Shown here: in pieces, positions 8,688-17,166 of the stretch
Position numbering within the stretch: the first letter of the stretch is position 1
Layout of the letters: the number at the start of each line of letters is the position of its first letter
DNA from: Chryseobacterium indologenes
Lineage (GTDB): Bacteria; Bacteroidota; Bacteroidia; Flavobacteriales; Weeksellaceae
Assembly: GCF_002025665.1 (NCBI RefSeq)
Contig: NZ_CP018786.1
Location: 2,046,001-2,110,000, forward strand
Length of the DNA: 64,000 bases
Direction of reading: 5' to 3'
Notes under the pieces: generated by a model
Told to the model about the DNA's origin: nothing
Database searches by the model: none
Seen by the model: only the letters and a program-made list of their open reading frames with translations
Translations under genes and position numbers: made by a program

Positions 8688-10091
8688 TTACCAGTTTTTA
8701 TCAACCATAAAAATCATCTGTGTTATGACGACAGCCCCAAGAAGAAGCTCTCTTTTATTTACTTTATCAAAAGTATCCTGCTCGGAGTGGTGATAATCAA
8801 AATATCTTTGTGTGTCTACCACAAGCTCTGCTAAAGGAATGTCGAGTTTTTTTAAAGGTGAAATATCCTGAATTGCTTCTGTCTGGTCGAAATCATAAAC
8901 GCCATAAGGAAGGAAATATTCTTTCCACGGATACACCAGTCTTCTTCTCTGAGGAGACATATCCAAGGAAAATCCTCGTGGAGAATATCCTCCGGCATCG
9001 GTTCCTAAGGCAAATACATGCTTTTCGTCTTTCTTTTTTACATATGCAGCATACATCTCACGGCCTTGTCCTCCGTTTTCACTGTTGGCATACAAAACTA
9101 CACGGATGGTGTGGTTATTTTCATATCCAAGTGCTTTCAAAGTTCTTAACACTTCGATGCACTGCACTACACCTGTTCCATCATCCACTGCACCTTCACC
9201 AATATCCCACGAATCCAGTTGAGCCCCTAAAACAATTACTTTAGAGTCTTTTTTGCCTCCAATTTCAGCAATGATATTGGGATTTGTAGTGTCACCTTTC
9301 GCTTCGGCGGTCATATTGATTTTAGCTGTGACTTTTTGCTTTTTTAAAGTTTTCTCCAATTCATCTGCAGATCTTACTCCAATTGATAAAGCTGGAATTT
9401 TAACTTTATCATCAGGTTCGTAATAAATCATTTTAGCATGAGGAGTGTCATCATTAGCTGTGGTCAGCGACCTTATAATTAATGCTTTTGCACCTGTCTT
9501 AGCAATCACAGAAGCGGAAATTAATTTTGATTTTGCAGTTTGTAAATAGGAATCACTTGTATTAATAATTTTCGGGTCCATAGGAACATTCACAAAAACT
9601 ATTTTATCTTTTAACTGGCCTATTGACATGGCATTCAGCTCTGATGTGGAATTGATTAAAACGATTTCACCCACCAGATCTTTTCCGCCTGTTCCTTCAG
9701 AATTTCCGAAAGAAAGCATTCTGATGTTTTTCCAATCTCCATTTCCTGCTTTGATTTGTAAGGATTCTTTTCCTCTGATCCAGACTGGTGCTTTGGCTTC
9801 CTGTCTCCAGATCATATTAATACCGATTTCCTTAAATTTTTTTTCTGCCCATTCTACAGCTTTGGTATAACCGGGAGTTGCACTGAAACGCGGACCAATT
9901 CTTTTGGTGAGTTCTCCAAGATTATCATAAGCAGTACCGTTAGCCATAATTTCATCTGAAATTTTTCTGAACTCATCATGATAATTAAATTTGGCAACAG
10001 TACCTTTTTTTGCCGGGCTTTTTTGTGGCTTTTTCTGAGAAAATAAAAATCCACTCAAAAAGAGTGGAAGTATAATGAATATTTTTTTCAT
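8688..10091 (-). CDS. M28-family paralogue 3, probably catalytically inactive
   Basis: A 467-residue exported member of the same family with a Lys-rich insertion after the signal peptide (KKPQKSPAKKG). Key residues differ. The zinc-ligand His of GGHLDSW is Gln291 (GAQLDSW), and the first Glu of the ANEENG pair, the general base in M28 enzymes, is Ser337 (ANSENG). The VDDGTG block replaces HDDGAG, and the Glu before the late Asp is Gly (GTDAGG). The fold-defining Asp residues and the final HH are kept. The codons (CAA, AGT) are unambiguous in the DNA. It is probably a pseudoenzyme kept for binding or assembly, or an enzyme with altered metal use. Confidence 0.88.
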   Translation of the reverse strand: MKKIFIILPLFLSGFLFSQKKPQKSPAKKGTVAKFNYHDEFRKISDEIMANGTAYDNLGELTKRIGPRFSATPGYTKAVEWAEKKFKEIGINMIWRQEAKAPVWIRGKESLQIKAGNGDWKNIRMLSFGNSEGTGGKDLVGEIVLINSTSELNAMSIGQLKDKIVFVNVPMDPKIINTSDSYLQTAKSKLISASVIAKTGAKALIIRSLTTANDDTPHAKMIYYEPDDKVKIPALSIGVRSADELEKTLKKQKVTAKINMTAEAKGDTTNPNIIAEIGGKKDSKVIVLGAQLDSWDIGEGAVDDGTGVVQCIEVLRTLKALGYENNHTIRVVLYANSENGGQGREMYAAYVKKKDEKHVFALGTDAGGYSPRGFSLDMSPQRRRLVYPWKEYFLPYGVYDFDQTEAIQDISPLKKLDIPLAELVVDTQRYFDYHHSEQDTFDKVNKRELLLGAVVITQMIFMVDKNW

Positions 10092-10145
10092 TTTTTATTT
10101 ACTTATCTTTTCCATTGATAAAAGTAGGGAAAAAATAGGAATTTA

Positions 10146-11390
10146 TTAAGGTTTCATGTCGTACATTAATAAGGCTGTAATTAATTTGGGCTCAATAAAT
10201 GTACATTTTGGAGGCATGCTTAATTTTAAGTCTGAAATTTTAATCATATCATTAAAACTTACAGGGTAAATTCCAAAACCAACTTTACCTTCACCGTTGT
10301 CTACTTTTTCTTTTAAAAGATTAATTCCATTGATATTGGAAGTTCCCTTTACATAAGAAATAAGTTCAGAGCTGTCCGGATCTTCAATTTTCAGAATGTT
10401 TTTGAAAATATACTTATCTAAAAGATGGTGATCCAGATTGTCAAGAGACATTTCTTTGGAACGAAGATCGTGCTTCACGTGAAGAGAATAGAACTTCCCA
10501 TCCATATACATTGAAATATGGAATTTTTGAGAAGGATAGTATGATGCTTCTCCTTTTTCGTGAATCAGGAAATATTTCTCAAGCTCTTTCAGGAAATCTG
10601 CCGGAGAAGTACCATTCAGATCGTGTAAGATTCTGTTGTAATCATGAATCTTTATCGACTGGTTGGAGACAATAAAGCTGTATACAAAGTTGTAAAGTTC
10701 TGTACCATTATGCTTTTTGTTTTTCTCCTTGTGATATTTTGCATTGATTGCAGTGGAACCAATTCTGTGATGTCCATCAGCAATATAAAACGAATCAATC
10801 TGATCAATCACTTCTTTAAATTGCTGTAGCTTCAGGCGGTTGTCTATTCTCCAGATTTTATGTCTGATACCCATAGAATCTACATGATTGAAGATAGGAA
10901 CATTTTTTTCCTCATGATTCATCAGCAATTCAATTTTTGAATTGGCAGGGTAGGTAAGAAGCACAGGTTCAGCCTGCAGGTTTACTTTTTCAAGGTAGTG
11001 AGCCAGTTTTTCCTTTTTTTGCGGGATGGTACTTTCATGTCTTTTGATTTTTCCATTCCAGAAATCTTCAATACTTGCCAATCCCAGAAGTCCTCTGAAC
11101 ATCTGTTTGTTGGGGTAGATCTGCTCATAAAGATAGTAGGCTGAGTTGTCCTGGACCAATTTCTTTTCTTCCAGAAGCTCTTCAAATGTGGAACGGATCT
11201 TTCGAAGGTTCCGGTCAATATCTTTAGATTTACTTACAACATAAGGTTTAATCATATTGATGTAAGTATTTTCAACTTGAGCCTTCTCTGCGATCTCTTC
11301 CTGGGTGAAATTATCCAGTGGATGGGTAGGGAAAGTGCTCTCAAAGTCTCTATGAGGTCTTATTCCACGGAAAGGTTTAAAAACAGGCAT
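10146..11390 (-). CDS. DUF1015 family protein
   Basis: A 414-residue soluble protein of the DUF1015 family, recognisable from the N-terminal FKPFRGIRP segment, the central ADGHHRIGST motif near residue 200 and the overall length. Biochemical function is unestablished. The gene begins 2 bases after serA ends on the same strand, and serC-serA-DUF1015 order is a familiar arrangement in Bacteroidetes, suggesting a link to serine or phosphoserine metabolism (inference). A 54-base gap separates it from the M28 array downstream, so those peptidases may have their own promoter. Confidence 0.85.
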   Translation of the reverse strand: MPVFKPFRGIRPHRDFESTFPTHPLDNFTQEEIAEKAQVENTYINMIKPYVVSKSKDIDRNLRKIRSTFEELLEEKKLVQDNSAYYLYEQIYPNKQMFRGLLGLASIEDFWNGKIKRHESTIPQKKEKLAHYLEKVNLQAEPVLLTYPANSKIELLMNHEEKNVPIFNHVDSMGIRHKIWRIDNRLKLQQFKEVIDQIDSFYIADGHHRIGSTAINAKYHKEKNKKHNGTELYNFVYSFIVSNQSIKIHDYNRILHDLNGTSPADFLKELEKYFLIHEKGEASYYPSQKFHISMYMDGKFYSLHVKHDLRSKEMSLDNLDHHLLDKYIFKNILKIEDPDSSELISYVKGTSNINGINLLKEKVDNGEGKVGFGIYPVSFNDMIKISDLKLSMPPKCTFIEPKLITALLMYDMKP

Positions 11391-11392
11391 AT

Positions 11393-12358
11393 TTATCTTA
11401 TAGTTTCTTTTTGTAGCTTAATAATTTGTTCTGCAAGTTCGATACCGATTTTTTCTTGCGCATCCACCGTATTGCCACCTACGTGAGGGGAAAGTGATAA
11501 TGCAGGGTTCATCAGTAAAGGCAGTTCCGGACTTGGTTCGTTTTCAAAAACATCCAATGCAGCTCCGGCTACTTTTCCTGACTCGATAAAATCGATAAGG
11601 GTCACTTCATTGATGACACCTCCTCTTGCAGTATTTACAATATAGACTCCATCTTTCATTTTTTCAAACTGAGGGGTGTCTATAATATACTCATTCGTTT
11701 TCGGCGTATTAATACTGATGAAATCCGCCTCTTTAAGGAATGCATTCATATCATTGGTGGAAGTGATTTCAAAGTTCACAGACTGTCCGTTGAAGAAGTT
11801 CAGTGTAAGAACTTCTGTTTTCGGGCTTCTTGTCAGAACGATTACTTTCATTCCTAAAGCAATCCCTATCTTTATGACTTCCTGGCCAATGCTTCCAAAG
11901 CCGATTACTCCTAATGTTTTTCCTGAAAGTTCATACGCATTGCTGAATGACTTTTTCATAGCATTGAAATGAGTTTCTCCTTCCAGAGGCATCAATCTGT
12001 TCGATTCGTGAAGGAATCTTGCTAATGAAATGAAGTGTCCGAAAACCAGTTCTGCCACTGATTTTGAAGATGCTGTAGGTGTATTGATGACTTTGATGCC
12101 TTTACTTTTGGCATATTCTACATCAATATTGTCCATTCCGATACCGCCTCTTCCGATAATCTTAAGGCCCGGGCATGCATCAATCAGATCCTGTCTTACT
12201 TTCGTTGCACTTCTTACCAGAAGAACATCCACATTATTATCGTTGATAAAATTAATAACGTGATCCTGAGCCACTCTATTGTCCAGAATTTCAATTCCGG
12301 CTTCTTTTAGAGCCTTTTCTCCTGCTTTTGAAATTCCGTCGTTTGCTAAAACTTTCAT
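11393..12358 (-). CDS. serA: D-3-phosphoglycerate dehydrogenase (short form)
   Basis: A 2-hydroxyacid dehydrogenase of 321 residues: N-terminal substrate domain with SATKVR, Rossmann nucleotide-binding motif GVIGFGSIGQEV near residue 150, and catalytic Arg (ARGGVIN), Glu (DVFENEP) and His (LSPHVGGNT). It oxidises 3-phosphoglycerate with NAD+ in the first step of serine synthesis. It lacks the C-terminal ACT domain of the E. coli enzyme, so serine feedback at that site is not expected. Placement between serC and DUF1015 supports the assignment over other 2-hydroxyacid dehydrogenases. Confidence 0.88.
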   Translation of the reverse strand: MKVLANDGISKAGEKALKEAGIEILDNRVAQDHVINFINDNNVDVLLVRSATKVRQDLIDACPGLKIIGRGGIGMDNIDVEYAKSKGIKVINTPTASSKSVAELVFGHFISLARFLHESNRLMPLEGETHFNAMKKSFSNAYELSGKTLGVIGFGSIGQEVIKIGIALGMKVIVLTRSPKTEVLTLNFFNGQSVNFEITSTNDMNAFLKEADFISINTPKTNEYIIDTPQFEKMKDGVYIVNTARGGVINEVTLIDFIESGKVAGAALDVFENEPSPELPLLMNPALSLSPHVGGNTVDAQEKIGIELAEQIIKLQKETIR

Positions 12359-12382
12359 GAGTTATTTTATTGATGTTAGATT

Positions 12383-12428
12383 AAAGATGTCAGAAGTTAG
12401 ATTTTGAGGTCTGTTATCTGACATCTTT
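12383..12428 (-). terminator. Stem-loop between serC and serA
   Basis: A 12-bp perfect inverted repeat (AAAGATGTCAGA at 12383-12394 and TCTGACATCTTT at 12417-12428) sits in the 109-base serC-serA gap. The minus-strand T-tract is short, so it may attenuate or process the transcript rather than end it fully. Confidence 0.5.
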
Positions 12429-12467
12429 TGTCTTATATCCTTTTATTTTTCGGTCGCCTAATATAAG

Positions 12468-13532
12468 CTATTTTATTGACTTCATTACATCCACCAAAAC
12501 CTGTACACTTTCGATAGGTAAGGCATTGTATAAACTAGCTCTGTATCCGCCCAGGCTTCTGTGTCCGTTTAATCCGCTGATCCCTGCTGCTTTCCACGCA
12601 TTGTCAAATTCTTCTTTCTTGCTTTCGTCTGTAATTTTGAAAGAAACATTCATGAGTGAACGGTCTTCTTTTACACAGAAAGTTTCGAATAACGGGTTGC
12701 TGTCGATTTCGTCATATAAAAGTTTGGCTTTAGCTTCGTTTCTTTGTTCTGCAGCAGCAATTCCTCCATTTCTTTCAAGATACTGAAGAGTAAGTAAAGA
12801 AGCATATACAGGGAATACCGGTGGAGTATTGTACATGGATTCTTTAGCAATATGCTGAGAATAATCCAGAATGGAGAACATATTTTCTCTTCCTGTTTTA
12901 CCAAGAATTTCTTTTTTTATAACTACTAAAGTAACTCCTGCAGGTCCCATATTTTTCTGAGCTCCGGCAAAGATCAGATCAAATTTAGAGAAATCCAGTT
13001 GTCTTGAGAAAATATCAGAACTCATATCACATACCATCAGTGTATCTACTTCAGGGAAGGATTTCATTTGAGTTCCATAAATGGTGTTGTTGGAAGTACA
13101 GTGGAAATAATCATATTCTGCACCTACCGTATAATCTTTAGGAATAAAAGAATAGTTTTCTTCTTTTGAAGAACCTACTACATCTACTGTTCCTACTTTT
13201 TTTGCTTCTTTAATAGCTCCGGCCGCCCAAGTTCCTGTATCCAGGTAAGCTGCTTTTCCTCCTACTTTCATCAGGTTGTAAGGAACCATTGCAAATTGCA
13301 GGCTGGCACCACCTCCTAAATAAAGTACTTCATAATCATCACCAAGATTCATCAATCTTTTTACAATGGCACGCGCTTCATCCATTACAGCAACGAAATC
13401 CTTACTTCTGTGGGAGATTTCAAGAAGAGATAATCCAATACCGTTAAAGTCCAGGATAGCCTGTGCTGATTTTTCAAATACTTCCTGTGGCAAAATACAT
13501 GGCCCTGCGCTAAAATTGTGTTTTTTGTTCAT
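12468..13532 (-). CDS. serC: Phosphoserine aminotransferase
   Basis: A 354-residue fold-type I PLP enzyme that makes O-phosphoserine from 3-phosphohydroxypyruvate and glutamate. Signatures include the N-terminal HNFSAGPCILP, the GGGASLQFAMVPYNL block, the PLP lysine in FAGAQKNMGPAG near residue 190, and the C-terminal GHRSLGGYRASLYNA. It is the first gene of the serC-serA-DUF1015 group on the minus strand. The third serine gene, serB, is not in the window. No clear TAnnTTTG promoter was found just upstream. Confidence 0.95.
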   Translation of the reverse strand: MNKKHNFSAGPCILPQEVFEKSAQAILDFNGIGLSLLEISHRSKDFVAVMDEARAIVKRLMNLGDDYEVLYLGGGASLQFAMVPYNLMKVGGKAAYLDTGTWAAGAIKEAKKVGTVDVVGSSKEENYSFIPKDYTVGAEYDYFHCTSNNTIYGTQMKSFPEVDTLMVCDMSSDIFSRQLDFSKFDLIFAGAQKNMGPAGVTLVVIKKEILGKTGRENMFSILDYSQHIAKESMYNTPPVFPVYASLLTLQYLERNGGIAAAEQRNEAKAKLLYDEIDSNPLFETFCVKEDRSLMNVSFKITDESKKEEFDNAWKAAGISGLNGHRSLGGYRASLYNALPIESVQVLVDVMKSIK

Positions 13533-13604
13533 ATTTTTATTTTTGGATGCTTTGGGAATTAATTATCCTTCTGCTTTATTTTGATTTAATTGGATTTTGG
13601 GTTA

Positions 13605-13638
13605 AAAAAACCGCCTCACAGATGATGAGACGGAATTT
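13605..13638 (-). terminator. Terminator downstream of the ferredoxin gene
   Basis: CCGcCTCA / TGAGaCGG stem-loop; on the minus strand it runs into seven T residues just past the ferredoxin stop codon. It insulates ferredoxin from serC. Confidence 0.82.
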
Positions 13639-13639
13639 T

Positions 13640-13990
13640 TTATTCACCGTGTAAGAATGCTTTTTTATTAAGAAGAGCTTCTTCAGATTCTACGTGATCT
13701 TCATCAGGTACACAGCAGTCTACAGGGCATACCGCTGCACACTGAGGTTCTTCATGGAATCCTTTACACTCTGTACATTTATCTGTTACAATGAAGTATA
13801 CATCATCACTTACAGGTTCCTGTGGTGAATTGGCATCTACAGTAAGTCCTGACGGCATCGTAATCGTACCTTGAAGAGCCGTACCGTCAGAAGCTTTCCA
13901 ATCTACAGCTCCTTCATATATTGCATTGTTTGGGCATTCCGGTTCGCAAGCCCCACAGTTAATGCATTCATCAGTTATTTTAATAGCCAT
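13640..13990 (-). CDS. Bacterial-type ferredoxin with two 4Fe-4S clusters
   Basis: A 116-residue electron carrier with two cysteine motifs: CINCGACEPECPN (residues about 10-22) and CTECKGFHEEPQCAAVCPVDCC (about 73-94). The extended second motif, with extra residues between the second and third cysteines, is typical of the YfhL/7Fe-8Fe-like ferredoxins common in Bacteroidetes. No signal peptide, so cytoplasmic. It is transcribed divergently from the LuxC-type acyl-CoA reductase, sharing a 59-base promoter region. Confidence 0.92.
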   Translation of the reverse strand: MAIKITDECINCGACEPECPNNAIYEGAVDWKASDGTALQGTITMPSGLTVDANSPQEPVSDDVYFIVTDKCTECKGFHEEPQCAAVCPVDCCVPDEDHVESEEALLNKKAFLHGE

Positions 13991-14003
13991 CGCTAATTTT
14001 TTT

Positions 14004-14021
14004 TAAATTTGCACAAAATTA
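14004..14021. promoter_or_regulatory. Overlapping divergent -7 elements, ferredoxin / acyl-CoA reductase
   Basis: TAAATTTG at 14004-14011 (plus strand, toward the reductase) and TAATTTTG on the minus strand at 14014-14021 (toward ferredoxin) are separated by 2 bases. The two promoters probably compete or are co-regulated. No convincing -33 TTG was found for either. Confidence 0.4.
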
Positions 14022-14049
14022 CAAAATTTTACCCAATTTTAAAGTAATT

Positions 14050-15084
14050 ATGAATACCGAAAATCAAGTTTTAGGACTTATTAAATTAAGTGGTTATATA
14101 AAAGCGTTTTTAGCTAAGAAACCGGAAAATCACAATGAAGATGATGTTGATATTGAATTATTGTTAAAAAGATCTGAAATAGAGAATCCGTGGTTTACCA
14201 TTGATAATCAGAAATTTGCTTTACAGCAATGGACAGATCTTCTGACTGAAGAAAATATCAAAAACTGGCTGAGAAATTATTCAATCTCTAAAATTTCTAA
14301 AAGAGTTGGACTTATTTTAGCCGGAAATATCCCTTTGGTAGGGTTTCATGATGTGATGTCTGTTGTGCTAAGCAACCACATTCCTGTCATTAAGCTGTCT
14401 TCAAAGGATAAGTATATGATCCCGTTTTTATTAAAAAAGTGGAATGAGTTTTCCAATGGGAATGTAGCTTTTGAATTTGTTGAAAAATTGGAAAATTTTG
14501 ATGCAGTTATTGCTACCGGAAGTAATAATACAGCAAGATATCTGGAATATTATTTTAAAAATCATTTAAATATTATCCGTAAGAACAGAACTTCCGTTGC
14601 AGTGTTGAAAGGAGATGAAACGAATGAAGAATTGCAGCTTCTGGCAAAAGATATTTTCCAATATTTCGGATTAGGATGCAGAAATGTGACGAGAATTTTC
14701 ATTCCGCAGGATTTTATTATTGACAGGTTGTTTGAAAACTTCATAGGCTTCCAGGATATTATCAATCATAATAAATATGCAAATAATTATGATTATAACA
14801 GAGCGGTTTATCTTTTGAACCAGGATAAATTCTGGGATAATAATTTTGTAATGCTGAAAGAGGATGATAAGCTATTCAGCCCACTTTCTGTAATTAATTT
14901 CAGCAGATATGAATCGTTGGATGATGTGAAAAGCTTTATGGTTGAAAATGAGGAAAATATCCAGTGTGTAGTAGCAAAAGAAGAGGTCGGATTGGATGCT
15001 ATCCCATTTGGTGAAGCACAAAATCCGGGACTTGATACGTATGCGGATAATGTAGATACAATGAAATTTTTAGAACTGGTCTGA
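14050..15084 (+). CDS. LuxC-family acyl-CoA/acyl-protein reductase
   Basis: A 344-residue protein of the LuxC acyl-CoA reductase family, related to aldehyde dehydrogenases. Supporting segments are LAGNIPLVGFHDVM near residue 95, KLSSKD, ATGSNNTARY near 160, and the catalytic-cysteine region FGLGCRNVTR near residue 215 (Cys within GLGC). It would reduce an activated acyl group to an aldehyde with NAD(P)H. No lux genes are nearby, so bioluminescence is not implied; the Bacteroidetes role is unknown. Divergent from ferredoxin. Confidence 0.82.
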   Translation: MNTENQVLGLIKLSGYIKAFLAKKPENHNEDDVDIELLLKRSEIENPWFTIDNQKFALQQWTDLLTEENIKNWLRNYSISKISKRVGLILAGNIPLVGFHDVMSVVLSNHIPVIKLSSKDKYMIPFLLKKWNEFSNGNVAFEFVEKLENFDAVIATGSNNTARYLEYYFKNHLNIIRKNRTSVAVLKGDETNEELQLLAKDIFQYFGLGCRNVTRIFIPQDFIIDRLFENFIGFQDIINHNKYANNYDYNRAVYLLNQDKFWDNNFVMLKEDDKLFSPLSVINFSRYESLDDVKSFMVENEENIQCVVAKEEVGLDAIPFGEAQNPGLDTYADNVDTMKFLELV

Positions 15085-15122
15085 TTTTCGTATCTTCCAT
15101 CACTTATTTCACCAGAACAAAA

Positions 15123-15569
15123 ATGAATACTATGAAAAAATTATTGCTGGGACTTGCTCTTGTGGGCGGACAGTTGATTTTTGCACAGAAAGTAACAGGT
15201 GCAAAGATTGAAAACAGTCCCAAAAAAGAGCAGCAGGCTAGTATAAGTAAGGAGAAGGTTAGTTTGTATAATGAAAACTTCCTGAAGTTCGTTGAAGCTT
15301 TACAGGCTTCTGACCGTACAACCATTGATGGATTGCTTTCTGATAAGGTAAAGGAAATTGTTACGGATGATGTTCTTAAAAAAGTCAAAGAAGGTATTAA
15401 TCCCAATAAAAAGCTTGAAATCTTAAAAGCAGGATACTATAAAACGATGGATGGAACCAATCATCCAAGTATTAAATATAAATATGCAGGAGAATCATCT
15501 TCAAAAGAGGCCATTACAGCAGTATTTGAAGATGATGGTAAAATCCTGGGTGTTTTGCCTGCGAAGTAA
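15123..15569 (+). CDS. Secreted protein of unknown function
   Basis: A 148-residue protein with a signal peptide ending at IFAQ. Translation may start at Met1 or Met4 (MKKLLLG). The mature part is a small alpha-beta domain ending in KYAGESSSKEAITAVFEDDGKILGVLP, which looks like the strand layout of NTF2/DUF4878-like folds. No catalytic motif is visible. It follows the acyl-CoA reductase by 38 bases. Confidence 0.6.
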   Translation: MNTMKKLLLGLALVGGQLIFAQKVTGAKIENSPKKEQQASISKEKVSLYNENFLKFVEALQASDRTTIDGLLSDKVKEIVTDDVLKKVKEGINPNKKLEILKAGYYKTMDGTNHPSIKYKYAGESSSKEAITAVFEDDGKILGVLPAK

Positions 15570-15608
15570 ATAAAATTTATTTTCGATTAACTAAAAAAAA
15601 TATTAACT

Positions 15609-16298
15609 ATGATGACAGATGTTTTAGTCGCTCATTCTTCGGACGTGGAGAAGGCGAGTTTTTACAAGAAGACGTATTTGCATGTTGCTTTATCTATTCT
15701 TGCATTTATTGGAGTTGAAACGATATTATTGAAAACTGTTCCGGCAGAACTTATTGCGATGATGTTTAGCCAAAGGTATATCTGGCTGTTGATTATCGGA
15801 GTTTTCTGGCTAGCTTCGGTTTTAGCTTCCAAATGGTCACTTTCGCAAAGTAAATCTACCCAATATATGGGGCTTGGTTTTTATATCTTGCTGGAAGCGA
15901 TTATCTTTTTACCTCTGCTTTTTATTGCAACCAATATGACGGGTGGTACCAATGTAATCTTCCAGGCTGCTACTTTAACGATTGCTATGTTTGCAGGGAT
16001 TTCTGCAGTAGCATTCACTTCTAAAAGAGATTTTTCTTTCTTGAGAAATATCATTGTAATCGGTGGATTTATTTCCATTGGATTAATTGTAGGAGGGATG
16101 ATCTTCGGATTTAACCTTGGGTTGTGGTTCTCTGTTGGAATGGTGATTTTAGCGTCAGCTACCATTCTATATCAGACAAGTAAATTAAAAGATTCTTATG
16201 GAACGAATCAGTATGTAGGAGCGGCATTGCAGCTTTTTGCTTCAATTATGCTTTTATTCTGGTACATTCTGAGTATTCTGATGAGCAGAAGAAGCTAA
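15609..16298 (+). CDS. Bax inhibitor-1/YccA family membrane protein
   Basis: A 229-residue integral membrane protein with about seven hydrophobic helices and the family-typical pattern of short loops and paired Asp/Ser residues. The family includes E. coli YccA (an FtsH modulator) and bacterial BsYetJ, a pH-gated calcium leak channel; which role applies here is unknown. It ends with a strong terminator at 16332-16363. Confidence 0.85.
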   Translation: MMTDVLVAHSSDVEKASFYKKTYLHVALSILAFIGVETILLKTVPAELIAMMFSQRYIWLLIIGVFWLASVLASKWSLSQSKSTQYMGLGFYILLEAIIFLPLLFIATNMTGGTNVIFQAATLTIAMFAGISAVAFTSKRDFSFLRNIIVIGGFISIGLIVGGMIFGFNLGLWFSVGMVILASATILYQTSKLKDSYGTNQYVGAALQLFASIMLLFWYILSILMSRRS

Positions 16299-16331
16299 TT
16301 GATAAGTAGATTTTATCTTTTAAAATATAGA

Positions 16332-16363
16332 GTCCCGGTGATCTTTCATCGGGATTTTTTTAT
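16332..16363 (+). terminator. Terminator after the Bax inhibitor-1 gene
   Basis: TCCCGgTGA / TCAtCGGGA stem with a TCTT loop, followed by seven T residues. Confidence 0.85.
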
Positions 16364-16367
16364 TATT

Positions 16368-16940
16368 TAAACACAAAATTTAAACACAAAGTTCACAAAT
16401 GTTTTCACGAATAACACGAATGTAATAATATCAATAGAAACAGGCTTTAACCCGTTTTATATTTTATGGATGCCTTCCAACGACTTAAGCCGAAACTTAT
16501 AAGTATCCCACAAATTGACACGGATGCTTTCGTATATTTATTTGTGTTACTTGTGGTTTTTAAAATTAAACACAAATGTCACTATAATTTCACGAATAAA
16601 CACAATTTAATATATCAGTAGGAACGGGCTTTAGCCCGTTTTATCATTATGAACATCTTCCAACGGCTTAAGCCCAAACTTATAAGTATCCCACAGATTG
16701 ATACGGATGCTTTCGTATATTTATTTGTGTTATTTGTGAAGGAATATTTGTGTTACTTGTGGTTTTTAAAATTAAACACAAATGTCACTAATAATTTCAC
16801 GAATAAACACGAATTTAATAATATCAATAGGACGTGTGATTTGTATATCTTTTTTTTGATGAATGATTTTTGAACAGCTGTATTAATATTTGTGATATCG
16901 GTGAAAATTATTTGTGTTATTCGTGGTTTCAGAAGTAAAC
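16368..16940 (+). repeat. Three-copy tandem array of the dispersed palindromic repeat
   Basis: The units start at 16368 (199 bp), 16567 (206 bp) and 16773 (about 168 bp, lacking the central palindrome). Each opens with TAAACACAAA, then a TTTCACGAATAACACGAAT-like block. Units 1 and 2 carry GGCTTTARCCCGTTTTAT, then a CTTAAGCC block, GTATCCCACA(A/G)ATTGA and a CGGATGCTTTCGTATATT block, and close with ATTTGTGTTACTTGTGGTTT. The opening and closing blocks are inverted relative to each other. This fills most of the 868-base gap 16299-17166; no gene was seen there. Confidence 0.85.
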
Positions 16941-16944
16941 CCCA

Positions 16945-16975
16945 AAAATCCTGATGAAAATATCACCAGGATTTT
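16945..16975 (-). terminator. Hairpin, probable terminator for minus-strand transcription
   Basis: AAAATCCTGaTGA / TCAcCAGGATTTT stem-loop; the minus-strand side continues with T-rich sequence. It lies about 190 bases past the thioredoxin-operon end. Confidence 0.6.
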
Positions 16976-17166
16976 AATTGGTTATTCTTTACAATTTTTC
17001 ATACAACTTCCAACCTCATGTGACTGATTACAGTCCTTTGAAGTACATTTTATAGTTGAAAGAAAAGATTCTTAAAGAATAGAAAAAAGTATAGTAATGA
17101 GGAAAACCTCAGGTATTGTATAGTTTGTGTTTTTACAGTCTTCTGATTAAAAATAATCGAGAGATG

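Noticed and set aside
14050..15084. Luminescence gene cluster
   Set aside because: Only a LuxC-like reductase is present; luxAB, luxD and luxE are absent.
15123..15569. Peptidyl-prolyl isomerase label for the secreted protein
   Set aside because: No FKBP, cyclophilin or parvulin motif can be seen in it.
16649..16873. Open frame of 74 codons inside the tandem repeat array
   Set aside because: It is a by-product of the repeat sequence, has no family-like features and lies across unit boundaries.
16368..16940. Possible CRISPR array
   Set aside because: The units are about 170-206 bp and diverged, without short identical repeats and spacers, and no cas genes are present.
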